Below the pieces are notes generated by a model. That model saw only the letters and a list, made by a program, of their open reading frames with translations. It ran no database searches and had not been told where the DNA came from. Of a DNA stretch of 64,000 nt, positions 53,068 to 63,424 are shown piece after piece; positions within the stretch are counted from its first letter, which is position 1, and the number at the start of each line of letters is the position of its first letter. The stretch comes from Vandiemenella viatica (lineage: Eukaryota > Arthropoda > Insecta > Orthoptera > Morabidae), in contig CM061921.1 in NCBI GenBank assembly GCA_031002005.1, positions 144,741,283 to 144,805,282 on the forward strand, in the 5' to 3' direction. Position numbers and translations under genes: made by a program.

Positions 53068-53313
53068 CCAAGTGTGGTGGCCGAGCGGTAATGCTCTGGC
53101 CTCGTATTTGGGAGGACGTGGATTCGAATCCCCATCTGGCCATCCAGATTTGGGTTTTCCATGGTTTCCCCAAATCACTCCAGGTGAATGCTGGGATGAT
53201 TCCTTCAAAATCCCATGGCTAAATTACTTCCTGTTCCTTGCTGCCAGTCCTTTTCTTCCTCTAATGACCTTGACGTTGACAATGTGTAAAGCCATAGCAA
53301 AATAAGAAAGAAA
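53068..53313 (+). mobile_element. Full-length tRNA-derived SINE, 246 bp (14-bp TSD)
   Basis: The best-preserved copy: box A TGGCCGAGCGG at 53078-53088 and box B GATTCGAATCC at 53121-53131 with normal Pol III spacing, core CCAGATTTGGGTTTTCCATGG, CCCCAAATCACTCCAGGTGA, and the tail ACCTTGACGTTGACAATGTG, TAAAGCCATAG plus A-rich end. The duplication TTTACAGTATTTCA / TTTACAATATTTCA lies at 53054-53067 and 53314-53327. The head resembles a Leu/Ser-type tRNA. Confidence 0.93.
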
Positions 53314-53955
53314 TTTACAATATTTCAATTGAAACCTTAATCATGTATTGAGGTGAGACAAATGACAAGGGAATCAGATAAGTACACACTGAGAGCCCCT
53401 ACATTGCACACAAGTTATTTGGTAAATCTCGCTGTTTAAACATTTGATCCCCTTGCCATATCTCACGCTTCAGTACACGATTAAGATTTAAACCAGACTG
53501 TTGTAAAGGGTTTCCATTTTTGTGTGTTTGTTACAGCCTCCTGCCTTCATTGTGGTGAATGATGTGTTTTCTTCTCGTGTCGTTCCTTATCTCCAAAGAT
53601 ACAGGATTTTCTGCTTTACAGGCATTTTTTTTATGTGTTTGATTTACTCTGCTTTGTGTTGTGAGTAATTAGAAGTTAGCTTGCCACAAGTTTGCGAAAT
53701 GTGAGTAAGGCGGGTGAGGTTCTACTTTTTTTTTTCCCATTTCTGTATTAAAGTAGTGAAATTTTAACTATGCCTATTTTATTTCACATTGCACTCATAA
53801 ATTTGCTGCAAAGAAATTGGATACATAGATAAACATATATATACTTCGGCTACAAGAAATGTTTAGAACAATTTGAGTGCTAAATAGGTTTTTTTTTGTC
53901 GTATGTGTGCAGATAAGTTGGTTCTGTTCTGCTAGCGATCATTGAAATGAAATTA

Positions 53956-54128
53956 TCCCCGTCCAGGCATCCATATTTTGGTTTTCCATGGTTTCCCAAA
54001 TCACTCCAGGCAAATGCCGGGATGCTTCCTTCAAAAGCCCATGGCCGAATTCTTTCCCATTCCTTGCCCCCCATCCTTTCCTGTCTCTAAAAGACCTCAC
54101 TGTTAGAGAGACATTAAGCAGATAAAAA
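53956..54128 (+). mobile_element. 5'-truncated SINE (perfect 15-bp TSD)
   Basis: Starts within the body (TCCCCGTCCAGGCATCCATA), has CCCAAATCACTCCAGGCAAA, and ends with the tail type ...AGAGAGACATTAAGCAGATAAAAA. TSD ATTGAAATGAAATTA at 53941-53955 and 54129-54143, no mismatch. Confidence 0.93.
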
Positions 54129-54689
54129 ATTGAAATGAAATTAGTCTTTGCACTGCTATATTGAGCATAAGAAATTAGGAGAACTGGTTTTGTGCTTAAG
54201 ACGAAAGTTGCACATTATCAATATAAAATGAGGTTATTGAAGTAAAGTAAGCCACTGCTTACTGTAGATGAAGAGACTAACAACTTGCACTAAAAAAATT
54301 CTAAAGACAGGTTCACCACTATTTTGTCTTTATACCAGTAGCATATTTTATTCTTATCGAGTTGTGATGAGGTGTTTTAAATCTTAATTATTAGTGTGTT
54401 GGGAACTTACATTAATTTTATGCTGCCTTGCATATGAGTACATAGTTGTATGTAGAGAACTAACTTCTAACTTGTTAACAACTCAACCTTAGATAAGTCA
54501 TTGAAACCTGTGTTCTGACGATCCTCCCACTTAAAACCGCTCATCAATTTGGAAGCAGTGAAATATTAATTCTCCTCATTATGATAAAAATAGGCAAAAA
54601 TTTTACTATAGTTGTTATCTGCCCCCAGGTATTTCAGAATATAACATTACATACATATCATACCATTTAGAAATCACCAGATATCAAAC

Positions 54690-54890
54690 TGAAACATTTA
54701 ACCTACAGACATTTTAGAGAAATTAACCAGAATTTGCTACTGATGGATGCTACGAATCTTTGGAATGAATTTGCATGCTGAATACTATCTACCAGAAAAG
54801 TCACTGCTTGCGACAGATATTTTTCATCTGTGAAGAGGAAAGTTAAACGTGCTCTTGTACCATGAATAATAGAAAATATAAGGCAAGTGA
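54690..54890 (+). mobile_element. Possible LINE endonuclease-to-RT linker remnant
   Basis: The + strand reads LLLMDATNLWNEF, then SVKRKVKRALVP*IIENIR, similar to the VxxRPAPWxTxDIR linker between endonuclease and RT of Jockey/Daphne-type LINEs. Weak evidence only. Confidence 0.3.
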
Positions 54891-55202
54891 TGACCAAGCT
54901 TATTGACTATACAGACATGGCCCAACTGCTGACATCTGTATTGCTGTATTGGACAAAATATTAGAAACATTGAGCTTAGATAAGGATGCTAGGTCATTTG
55001 TGAATGCACAAATCCTTTAGTCTTGTTGAAAAACCTACATGCTCTTGGAATTGACAGAAGAAATGAGAACTCAGAAGTTCATATACCATTAAACAAGTTA
55101 ACATTTATGCAACTTTAAAATGACAATAATAACTTCACCAATATTTGCTAATAAACAAAACTTACTAATTTTATTTGTCACACATGACCATGTAGCAAGT
55201 GA

Positions 55203-55258
55203 GGAAAGTTCTAATGACCTCGATGTAGATGAGACGTAAAGCCATTAGGAAAAAAATT
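55203..55258 (+). mobile_element. SINE 3' tail fragment
   Basis: TTCTAATGACCTCGATGTAGATGAGACGTAAAGCCATTAGG matches the ACCTTGACGTTGA...TAAAGCCATAG tail type of the SINE family and is followed by A residues. Confidence 0.65.
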
Positions 55259-55590
55259 CCATAGAAGGATGCTGAAAATTAAGTGGACAGATAAAGTACG
55301 AAATGAATGAGTTTGGGAAATGATGGGTGAGGAAAGAAGTTTGTGGAAGAGTCTTACAGAATTAAGAGACAGGATGGTAAGTCATATTTTGAGACATGCA
55401 TGATTGGTTAACTTGTTAGTGGAGGGAACAGTCAAATTCAAGAACTGCAGAGGAAGACTGAGATTAAAATACGTGAAGCAGATAATTGAGGATGTGAGTT
55501 GTAAGGGTTATATTGTGATGAAAAGGTTAGCTTAAAATAGGAAGGGCTGGAGGATTGAATCGAACCAGTTGATGGCAAGAAAACAAACCC
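55255..55590 (+). mobile_element. LINE 3' end fragment (third copy of the 26880 family)
   Basis: RRMLKIKWTDKVRNE, HILRHA*LVNLLVEGTVK-type, LRLKYVKQIIEDVSCKGYIV and GWRIESNQLMA show the same C-terminal block as 12136-12485 and 26870-28330. It ends AAAACAAACC. Contains stops and shifts. Confidence 0.72.
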
Positions 55591-56356
55591 TTCCACTAAA
55601 AATGATTCTATTGTTGGACAGGGTAAAATTTTCCAGTTTTTTATGTAACTAATCCATAACACCAGTTTTCTTGAATGCCTTTATTTTGTGACAGGAGTCA
55701 AGAATAGTTGAAGATTTTTCTTGAAGAGAGAGGTTTTATTTGTTTAATTTAGAGGGGAAAAAAAAAAAAAAATATTTGGTAGGTAGGTTAATGTAGGGTA
55801 ATCCATGCTTCTTCAACAATCAGTGATGCCAAATCAGAATTCTGTTAACTTACAAGTGCAAAGCTTCGTGCATTAAATCAAATAACGTTGCTAACACTTT
55901 TCCGTGGAAAGCCAGCGAATCACACAAATATGGAAAATAATATATTATTTAACAGTTAAGTTTTAGTAGGATTAACTAGCTTTACGGTGCTATTGATCAC
56001 ATTTTTAAATTTGGGTGGCATTCCTTTGAAAGCCAGTGCTTCACACAATTGATATCCAGAGTTTCTTTCTTGACCATAGAAACAACCCCAGCATGACTGC
56101 CTGTATGGCAACAAGCTCTATTCTTACAGAAGCCCACATGATTTCCCCAATGGATTGTCTCTTATATAACTATAGAGAAAGTAAACTATTTTTCTCCAGC
56201 TGTTCATGTTAGCAAAGTTCTCCAAAATAAAATATCATCATGTATGTCATCACCATGTGCATATTTAACATAGCATGTTAACTGTGTCTCATTTATAACA
56301 TCAGTAGTTTTGTCCATTTTTAATACATTACAAATATTTTTTTTTTAATCTTTCAA

Positions 56357-57016
56357 TTAAGTGAGATTACATATTACCTGAAATATCATTAATTTTGTGA
56401 CTGACAATGTTGTCACCATCAGTGCTATGAGTAATGTTTCTAAGAAAGTATAAAAAAGGGATTTGCATTTTGTGTCCACTTGTTGCACCCCTTGCAAAAA
56501 GTATAACTTACGTCTTGCAAACTGATGATATTGTTTTGCACTTGAATTTAGTTGGCAAACTTGCAAACAATGTGTTTTGTTTATTACTACGTGCTGAGAT
56601 TCTTTGTCGTGATTCATTGTCACAGGGCTGCGTCCATGCTTACCAGATTCAATGTAGCAATGCTGCCCTGACACTGCTCCACAAAAAATGTCCACACTGC
56701 CTGAGGCATGCAGATTCTGTTTTAAGATAATTTTTGTTGTATTGAGATGTTCGAGAATTTTGCTCTTAAGGGAGTGTCGGTAACACTTCTTATGCTCATT
56801 AAAAAAAGATTGCTGAAGAAAAAAAGAAACGAGGGTCATGTCCATGATCTGCTGTATACCCTCAAACTTGAACATGGAATCAGTTTCAGAAATTTTGTGA
56901 GGGTGACTCCAACCAATTTTTAATGTGTTTTGGGAATAGTGGGGTACCGGATTTCCACACGAGAGACTAACTGCAGACAGTCTATTTCTCCTAGTATCAA
57001 GGTGATGGTACACCAT
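56357..57016 (-). other. Unidentified 219-codon open frame
   Basis: The longest frame in this part of the intron, minus strand: SCGNPVPHYSQNTLKIGWSH, SLKSKILEHLNTTKIILKQN, VDIFCGAVSGQHCYIESGKH. No family recognised. Parts show loose nucleotide similarity to 59820-60020 (ATCCACACTGC and GATTCTTTGTC-type phrases), so it may be one copy of an uncharacterised repeat. The adjoining 55591-56356 shows nothing. Confidence 0.3.
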
Positions 57017-57029
57017 TGAGGAGATGTGA

Positions 57030-58255
57030 CATCGTTTTTACAGATAGTCAGGGAAGGTATGGACATCCATATATCAAAGCAAACACTAAAGAAGGAGAAT
57101 GATCCACCGTGGTATGAGCAAGAGGTCAAAAGATTACTAAAAAAGCAAAGGAGGATACACACACACTAAGGAGGACAGGGTGTCGTAGTGACTTAGGAAT
57201 CTTAGCTGAACTAATAGGATGTGTTAAAATGTGATGCAAGAGGCCTTTAATAATTTCCATTGCAACTCTCATCACAGGAAACGCAAAGAAATTTTGGTTG
57301 TATGTACAAAAATTCAGTTGTAGTGACAACAATAAGCTAATACTAATTCATGAAGGATTTAAGGTTAACAAATGCCGCTTTAAAGTTAATGTACTTAAAA
57401 CAGAATTCAAAAATTCATTCACTGATAGCATACTCGTTTTCCCACATCATGTGGAGTTAAAGATGGATTAATTGCAAATAGATACTGCAGGTATTAAAAA
57501 ACCAATTAGAGCAGCTGAAGTGGGGGAAAGCACTGGGTTCTGATGGAATCCCAGTAAGGGTATGTGGTGGAAAGTGGACCATTTCTGTTTGATATATATA
57601 CTGTAAATCTTTAGAATAGAAAAAATTACCTTCCGACTGGAAAATCATGCAGAATGGAGATAGAAGAGAGAGTAGAAACTACTGATCCTTTTCTATAACA
57701 TCTGTGTGTAGTAGAGTTCTGGAGCATATTATATGTTCAAACATTTTCTATGTGAAAACAATTTGCTTACGCCGAACCAACATGAATTTTGGAAGAAAAC
57801 ATCATATGGAACATAGCTGGTCCTATTTACACATGACATAATGAAAATTATTAATGCATGTTCACAAGTTGATGCTTTTTTTTTGTTGGATTTTCAGAAA
57901 TCCTTCGACTCTGTGCCACCCAACCGCCTTTTAGTCAAGATTTGAGTGTATGGTATATCAGATCAGCTGTGTGAATGCATAAAGGATTTTCTAACTGGTC
58001 AGTCGCAGTGTGTCATCATTGAAGGAGAAACCTCTTCTAATATAGATGTTACATGGGGCGTACCTGAAGAAAGTATAATAGGACTACTTCTTAATTTTTA
58101 TAAACTATCTGGGAGAAACATGAATAGCAATTTGAGATTGTTTGCTGATGGTGTGGTCATCTATAGCAAAGTAAGGAATTCGGCTGACTGCTTAGAAATT
58201 CTGCGTGGTCTGGTGGAATCATCATGGTGGGATGAATGTTAACTTGTGTAGATGT
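57030..58255 (+). pseudogene. Jockey/CR1-like LINE RT pseudogene
   Basis: The + strand contains DPPWYEQEVKRLLKKQRR (linker before RT), KFWLYVQKFS, a decayed SDWKIMxxE block, AYYMFKHFLCENNLLTPNQH, motif A LLDFQKSFDSVPPNRLLVKI, then DQLCECIKDFLTGQSQCVII, motif B VTWGVPEESIIGLLLNFY (PQGS to PEES) and motif C NLRLFADGVVIYSKVRN (FADD to FADG). A stop precedes YGISDQLC and it ends SSWWDEC*. Both motif changes would inactivate the RT. Confidence 0.85.
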
Positions 58256-58627
58256 AGATATATTTTGTACAATGTGTGAGGCTATCATATTTTTGTTAAA
58301 AAAAGTACACATTAAGGTAAAACCAATTTATTTTGCAAAAATTATATTATATCACAAGCAAAATACAAACTGAAAAATCATGTTAAATGCATATCCTTTA
58401 ATTCACTGAGAGATTTGTAAAATATGATTGCATGGGATAACTACATTCTATGGCAGGATCCCGACAACAGAATTTTACGAACAAACTATACATTCTGAAG
58501 TACAATTACTGTCAGAATGTAGTTGCTGTACTAGAATTTTTGAGTTTTGAGGCACTTTGCAAAGGGAGAAGGAATTTGTGTTGTGGTTGCAAAGCTGAAG
58601 GAGTCTGAGAAATTGAATATAAGGTCA

Positions 58628-59091
58628 TGGGCGTATCCAGCAAGGGGCAGGGGGGGAGCTGCTGCCCCCCCCCAGAAGAAAAATTAAGTTGCCTTCAGTA
58701 TGCTTCAACGAGTGAAGAACTGGCTCAGGAGCACTTTGGGAGAGAAAAGATTGACTGGATTATGCCTGCTGAGTGTGCATCGAAATTTCATGAAAGAACA
58801 CCATGAGATATTGACAAAGTTATTGAAAATTTTTCTGAGAATCTGAGACGATTAATGTTTACATAAAAAAACTATAACTGAGTTATGATCTTAATTAACT
58901 AATTAACTTAGATTAAGTGGTTGGATTACTACCTTAATCAATAATAAAAATAGTTTCCTCAATAGGTTTGAGTTTCGTTTTGTAATAAATCGTCATGTTT
59001 CAGTCCTCCATCCCACTTCCTCGAAACCAATATGAGTTGCCCCCCCCCCAGTTCAAATCTTTCCCCCATCTAGTTTTGATCCTTGATACGC
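58628..59091. mobile_element. Possible G/C-run MITE
   Basis: GGGCGTATCCAGCAAGGGGC at the left and, reversed, GAGCGTATCAAGGATCAAAA at the right are imperfect inverted repeats; C/G runs lie just inside (58645-58675; 59040-59050). No clear TSD. Typical insect GGGGCGTAGCCAGGGG-type MITE style. Confidence 0.45.
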
Positions 59092-60780
59092 TCTTTATTT
59101 TTAATTTACAATTTTTGTGATTTCTGGTTTTAAATGTCTCTCACCTAATATGTTTACGCCTCTTTGACATTGAGGTCATTTGATGTGGGAAAGAACTGGA
59201 ATGACTTCAGCCATAGCATTTTGCAGAACTATCTCTGCATTCACCTCCTGTGCTTTTTGGAAATCATGTAAAACAGAAATTGGATGACTGGCTGCGGGTT
59301 CAAACCTACATCTTCTTGAATGCTGGGCATGAGCATTAGCACTCACCCTCCAAGTTTGATGGGCCATTGTTAGTTCTTTGTCATTCCTGACACTAGTTCT
59401 CAATTAATCTGCAATTAAATCACCAAAAATATTTAAACTGTCCTTGTGATTCATTTATGGGCAACAGGATCAGCAAAGCTTTATATCTGAACCAAGAGCT
59501 TTATTTTTTAGCAAAGTTCCTTCTACTTTTCTAAAACCAGCATTTTATCTTCCCTTAGAAACTTTTTCTACATTGCATGAATTTTCTTTCCTATTTTGGC
59601 CACTGAAACTTTAAATTCTTCAGCTGGCTCCTTGATACAATCTGTTTTCCTATGTTATTTTTATACCCAAATGCTGAAACATCCCAAAAACAACAAGTTG
59701 ATAAATGACCTCTGAGGTCTGCAAGTGGTGCATGAAATTTTAATAAATTAAAGAGAAAAACAGCATGTGATCTAATTATACACAGCCCACACCATTTTTC
59801 GTGCACACAGTTTGAAAGTTTTGAAGGAAATGAATCGGACACACTGTGTTAGGAACACATCCACACTGCATGTGTTGCACGACAGTGTGCCATTTTGAAT
59901 TGAATGCAATATTCTGCTCCATGATACCTGAGATTCAGTATCCAATGTTGTGAATGCAGTAGTGGAGGGATTCTTTGTCACGACTTACTGGCACAGATTA
60001 TCCTGACATGTGAAACTGTGATAATGATTTGCGAAAATGAATACCATTGAAACCCAAGGTGTCTATACATATTATTTGTTTCTTTGTGTTATTTGGGTGT
60101 GGACTGCATAGAAGAGAGATCATTTTTGGTGCAAAGAACTTTTTGCCACTCGCAGTTTTGTTACTTGCAGAGTGTAGGTCTCTTACATGACTACTAGGCC
60201 ACCTGAAATTTTGTGCATTAGTGTTTGTTGTGTGTTTCTTGCTATCCATCATTTCTTCCTGCAGCTGATAATTGAATCTTTTTTCAGTTCATATTGCCTT
60301 TTAGCATTGTTTAGTCTTTCATTGTGAGGAGGAATCTGTAAAAATAATGTTTAACTGTTCAAATTAAAAATAAATTTACTCAACAGTTAAAGTCTAATGG
60401 CAGTAATTTGTTTTCAACAAACAAAATTATAATGTCATAATGATTTTTAGTGCAGAAGAAAAGCCTAACATAATGAGATACAAAATGAAAGAAATGACCA
60501 TTTTATAAGGAAAAAAAATTAGTGTATTGTTCATCTAATTTTAAGCATTTTAGTTACTAATGAGCATAGTCAGACCTGTAATTGCTCTCTTATATTGTAC
60601 CACCTGAACTCTCTCTTCTAACTTCCTTTTACTTCCTTGATTTGTGAGGAATTGGCTGAAACAATTTATATAATAGCAGGATTTTGTTAGTTTACTATCA
60701 ATACTATCAGTAATTCTGATCATTAAATTATAGTTAATTTATTTATTTATCGTATGGCAGTTTAGACACTTTTATAGTTA
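59092..60780. other. Intronic sequence without recognised elements
   Basis: Short minus-strand frames (59591-60252) have no family signature. On the minus strand a splice-acceptor-like TATTTTTACAG ends at 60337; the frame after it is short. Confidence 0.35.
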
Positions 60781-61741
60781 AACTAGCTGATACCTGCGAC
60801 TTCTTACGCGTGGATTAAGAATTTCTTTGCCAGAATTGATTATAAAAAGTTGTTGGTAGCGAAGGATTGGTCCCAAACACCACCGAGTCAGCATAATATG
60901 ACTGGAAACCCATCACTATATCATTCTACAATTGAACCTGTCTCTTGAAGAGAATCAATTTCCAACATATTTAAAAACAAACGAATGTGAGGGGATGTGT
61001 GTGTGTGTGTGTGGGGGGGGGGGTGTTAACTAATGGCAGCTTTATTTCAGCTTGGACTTTTCTTCTTTCTTCAGCATGAGCATCCGATTCTTGGGTTCTA
61101 ATAACTTAAGCTGCTCGTGCTCTGCTAGAGCTAAAAATTAGGCCAGTTTACGCCCGCAAGGCATGTCAAAAAAGAAGGCAAAATAAATTGGTGCCAGAAA
61201 CATTTAAGCAGACACAAAGTAATAGGACAGAGAAAATTGACATCTATACTAAATAATACGTTTTTTCTCTAAACGAAAGAATTAACAAATTATACACTAA
61301 CATAATGCGCGAGAAGCATAGCTTGAGCAAGCGACGTAACATTACAGACTAACACACACATCCGTCTCTCCGTTACTATTCGATAAGTTCTCAAAATTTC
61401 GTGACTACAACTGTTAATCTTACCAAAAAATGTCCTGTGCCCTCCCTAAAGATTTTCTCGTCAAATTCCATCAATATCAGTATAGGCATTTAGTTGTCAA
61501 AACGTAACATAAGACAGAGACTTACTTCCACATTTATAGTATTACTACTGCAGATCACACACACACTGACTACAAATCACCCCTGATGGATCAATATAAC
61601 GTAAAAAAGTGTACACCTACACCATAGCCTCGAATTGCACCCCTAACTTTGTGATATCTACAGTTTAACATTCAATCCGAATAACCAACGGTCCAGGCGT
61701 GACTCTTACGATCATAAACAGTTTTTAAAAATCCTAGCCTC

Positions 61742-61829
61742 CACGGATATTTGAACCGCAGACCACGACCCAAACATTAGTAAGCAAGCGCTATAACCAC
61801 TGAGCTGCCTGACCACTACACAGAAGACC
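61742..61829 (-). repeat. tRNA-like (Pol III promoter-like) segment, module 1
   Basis: On the minus strand: GGTCAGGCAGCTCAGTGGTT (box A-like, GGCAGCTCAGTGG), ATAGCGCTTGCTTACTAATG (anticodon-arm region), then GCGGTTCAAATATCC (box B-like). It looks like a tRNA pseudogene or SINE head embedded in the repeat, not a functional tRNA: the stems do not all pair and box B carries an extra AT. Confidence 0.6.
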
Positions 61830-62270
61830 AGTACAGAGACCTCCATATCCAACGCGTCTGCCTATCACCGTTCAGTAATATTTCGAAATTATAAGACAAT
61901 ATGGATTATTTATACAGATAATTTTTAAACCAAATGTAGACTATATTTCTTGTTGTTTCAAAGGATAAGTGTGCAAAGTTTCATCGAGATCAGATGAAAA
62001 CTGTGGATTTGTATGAAGAACCAACAAACATATGTACATACATTCATCTTTATATATATAGAAGATATTACTGCAGATCTCACACACACTGACTGCAAAT
62101 CACCCTTGAGGGATTAGTGTAACGTAAAAAAGTGTACAGCATTGCAAGACTACCTACGAATTGCCTCGCATTGCACCCGTAACTTTGTGATATCTACAGT
62201 TTAACATTAAATTCGAATAACCGACGGTCCAGGCGTGACTCTTACGATCAAAAACAATTTTTAAAATCTT

Positions 62271-62357
62271 GGTCTCCACGGGAATTTGAAACCGAGACCA
62301 CGACCCAAACATTAGTAAGCCAGCGCTTTAAGCACTGAGCCAGCTGACCACTACACG
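62271..62357 (-). repeat. tRNA-like (Pol III promoter-like) segment, module 2
   Basis: Second copy: TGGTCAGCTGGCTCAGTGCT, TAAAGCGCTGGCTTACTAAT, then CGGTTTCAAATTCCCGTGG. Box A here is GCTGGCTCAGTGC and box B has an extra T. Slightly different damage from module 1, so the two heads diverged after duplication. Confidence 0.6.
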
Positions 62358-62590
62358 GAAAAACAGTACAGAGACCTACATATCCAACGTGTCTGTCTAT
62401 CACCATTCAGTAATATTTCGAAATTATTAGACAACATGTATTATTTATAAAGATAATTTTTCAACCGAATGTAGACACTATTTTTCTCCTTGTTTCAAAG
62501 GATAAGTGTGCAAAGTTTCATCAAGATGGGATGAAAACTGTGGATTTGTATGAAGAACAAACAAACATACATTCATCTTTATATATATAG

Positions 62591-63090
62591 ATATCTAATA
62601 ACAAATGAGTGAGAGGATGAATTTTCACAGTTTTGTCATCCATTTTAATCAATGTAAAATTAGCTACAAATTCATAATGATGAAACCATCCAAAAAAAAC
62701 AGTAATAATCATTGACAGTGAAATAAAACTATGTTGTCTTTCAAATAAAATAACTAATTGTAGTGTGGGAAAATACTAATACAAATTTAGAGTTTTATCC
62801 AAGTGAAAACAGATCTAGTGAGTAATAATAACAGTAATAAATAATCAGTCCTTAAAAAATCTAATTGAGTATCGGTCTTGAAATGTCCGAAATAGAAAGT
62901 AAACACTTTGCAGTTATGTTAAAAAAAAAGGAGAAGATTAAATGATTTGATTTGTAGGTGCAAGTAGTAATAACACCATGAGTTTAATTCTCTTGCTATC
63001 AGTGATCCACCAGTCATTTGCTAATAAAGGACCTTCTTTTAAACTTTCTATGTTATCATTGCAAAAAGTTAATAAGGGTTAATTTTTTTA
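62591..63090. other. Intronic spacer
   Basis: No gene or TE recognised. Confidence 0.4.
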
Positions 63091-63091
63091 C

Positions 63092-63292
63092 CTTCTCATT
63101 AATGGAGCTATTTCATGTTCTTGGCTATCAAATAACCAACTGTTTGGCTCTTTACAGCCCAAAAAGTAGACTGGAATATCTGTAAATTTAAATTGGTGCC
63201 AGAAAGGCCCAATTAAAGATGTAGCAGCAAAGGGGTATATAACAAGAAGACTTGCTTCATGTATCTGTTTCAAGGAGGCTACAGGGGCTTTG
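63092..63292 (-). CDS. Candidate exon of an unidentified minus-strand gene
   Basis: 201-bp open stretch bounded on the minus strand by TTCTGCTTCAG (acceptor, 63294-63293) and AGAAG/GTAAAA (donor, 63091-63090). It reads KAPVASLKQIHEASLLVIYP, FAATSLIGPFWHQFKFTDIP, VYFLGCKEPNSWLFDSQEHE and IAPLMRR. The composition is strikingly protein-like (hydrophobic beta-type core, GPFWHQFKF, FLGC), but I cannot name a family. The same frame is open upstream to 63424 except for one TGA at about 63310 (VVAKELLLVAQRTVCQMLSY...). Exit phase 2 fits the candidate exon at 38987-39185. Alternatives: pseudogene or TE-derived. Confidence 0.4.
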
Positions 63293-63424
63293 CTGAAGCA
63301 GAAATTTCACACTTCAAGAACAAAATATGGCAACTGAACTTCAGCATTGAATCTGCACAAATGGTAACTCAGCATTTGACAAACTGTTCTCTGTGCTACC
63401 AGCAAAAGTTCTTTTGCTACCACT

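Larger units (their letters stand above)
60783..62590. repeat. Interspersed repeat with two tandem modules of about 520 bp
   Basis: The left end AACTAGCTGATACCTGCGAC, TTCTTACGCGTGGATT is the widespread insect CTAGCTxxTxCCCGCGACTTCGTCCGCGTGGA repeat start. Modules 61546-62066 and 62067-62590 are tandem copies, each running from ATTACTGCAGATCWCACACA to CATTCATCTTTATATATATAGA. Each contains a reverse-strand tRNA-like segment and the phrase AGTGTGCAAAGTTTCATC. A (GT)n-Gn microsatellite is at 60997-61023. Confidence 0.72.

Noticed and set aside
53078..53145. tRNA gene
   Set aside because: Box A and box B are good, but the sequence cannot close a full cloverleaf and continues as the SINE body with a TSD.
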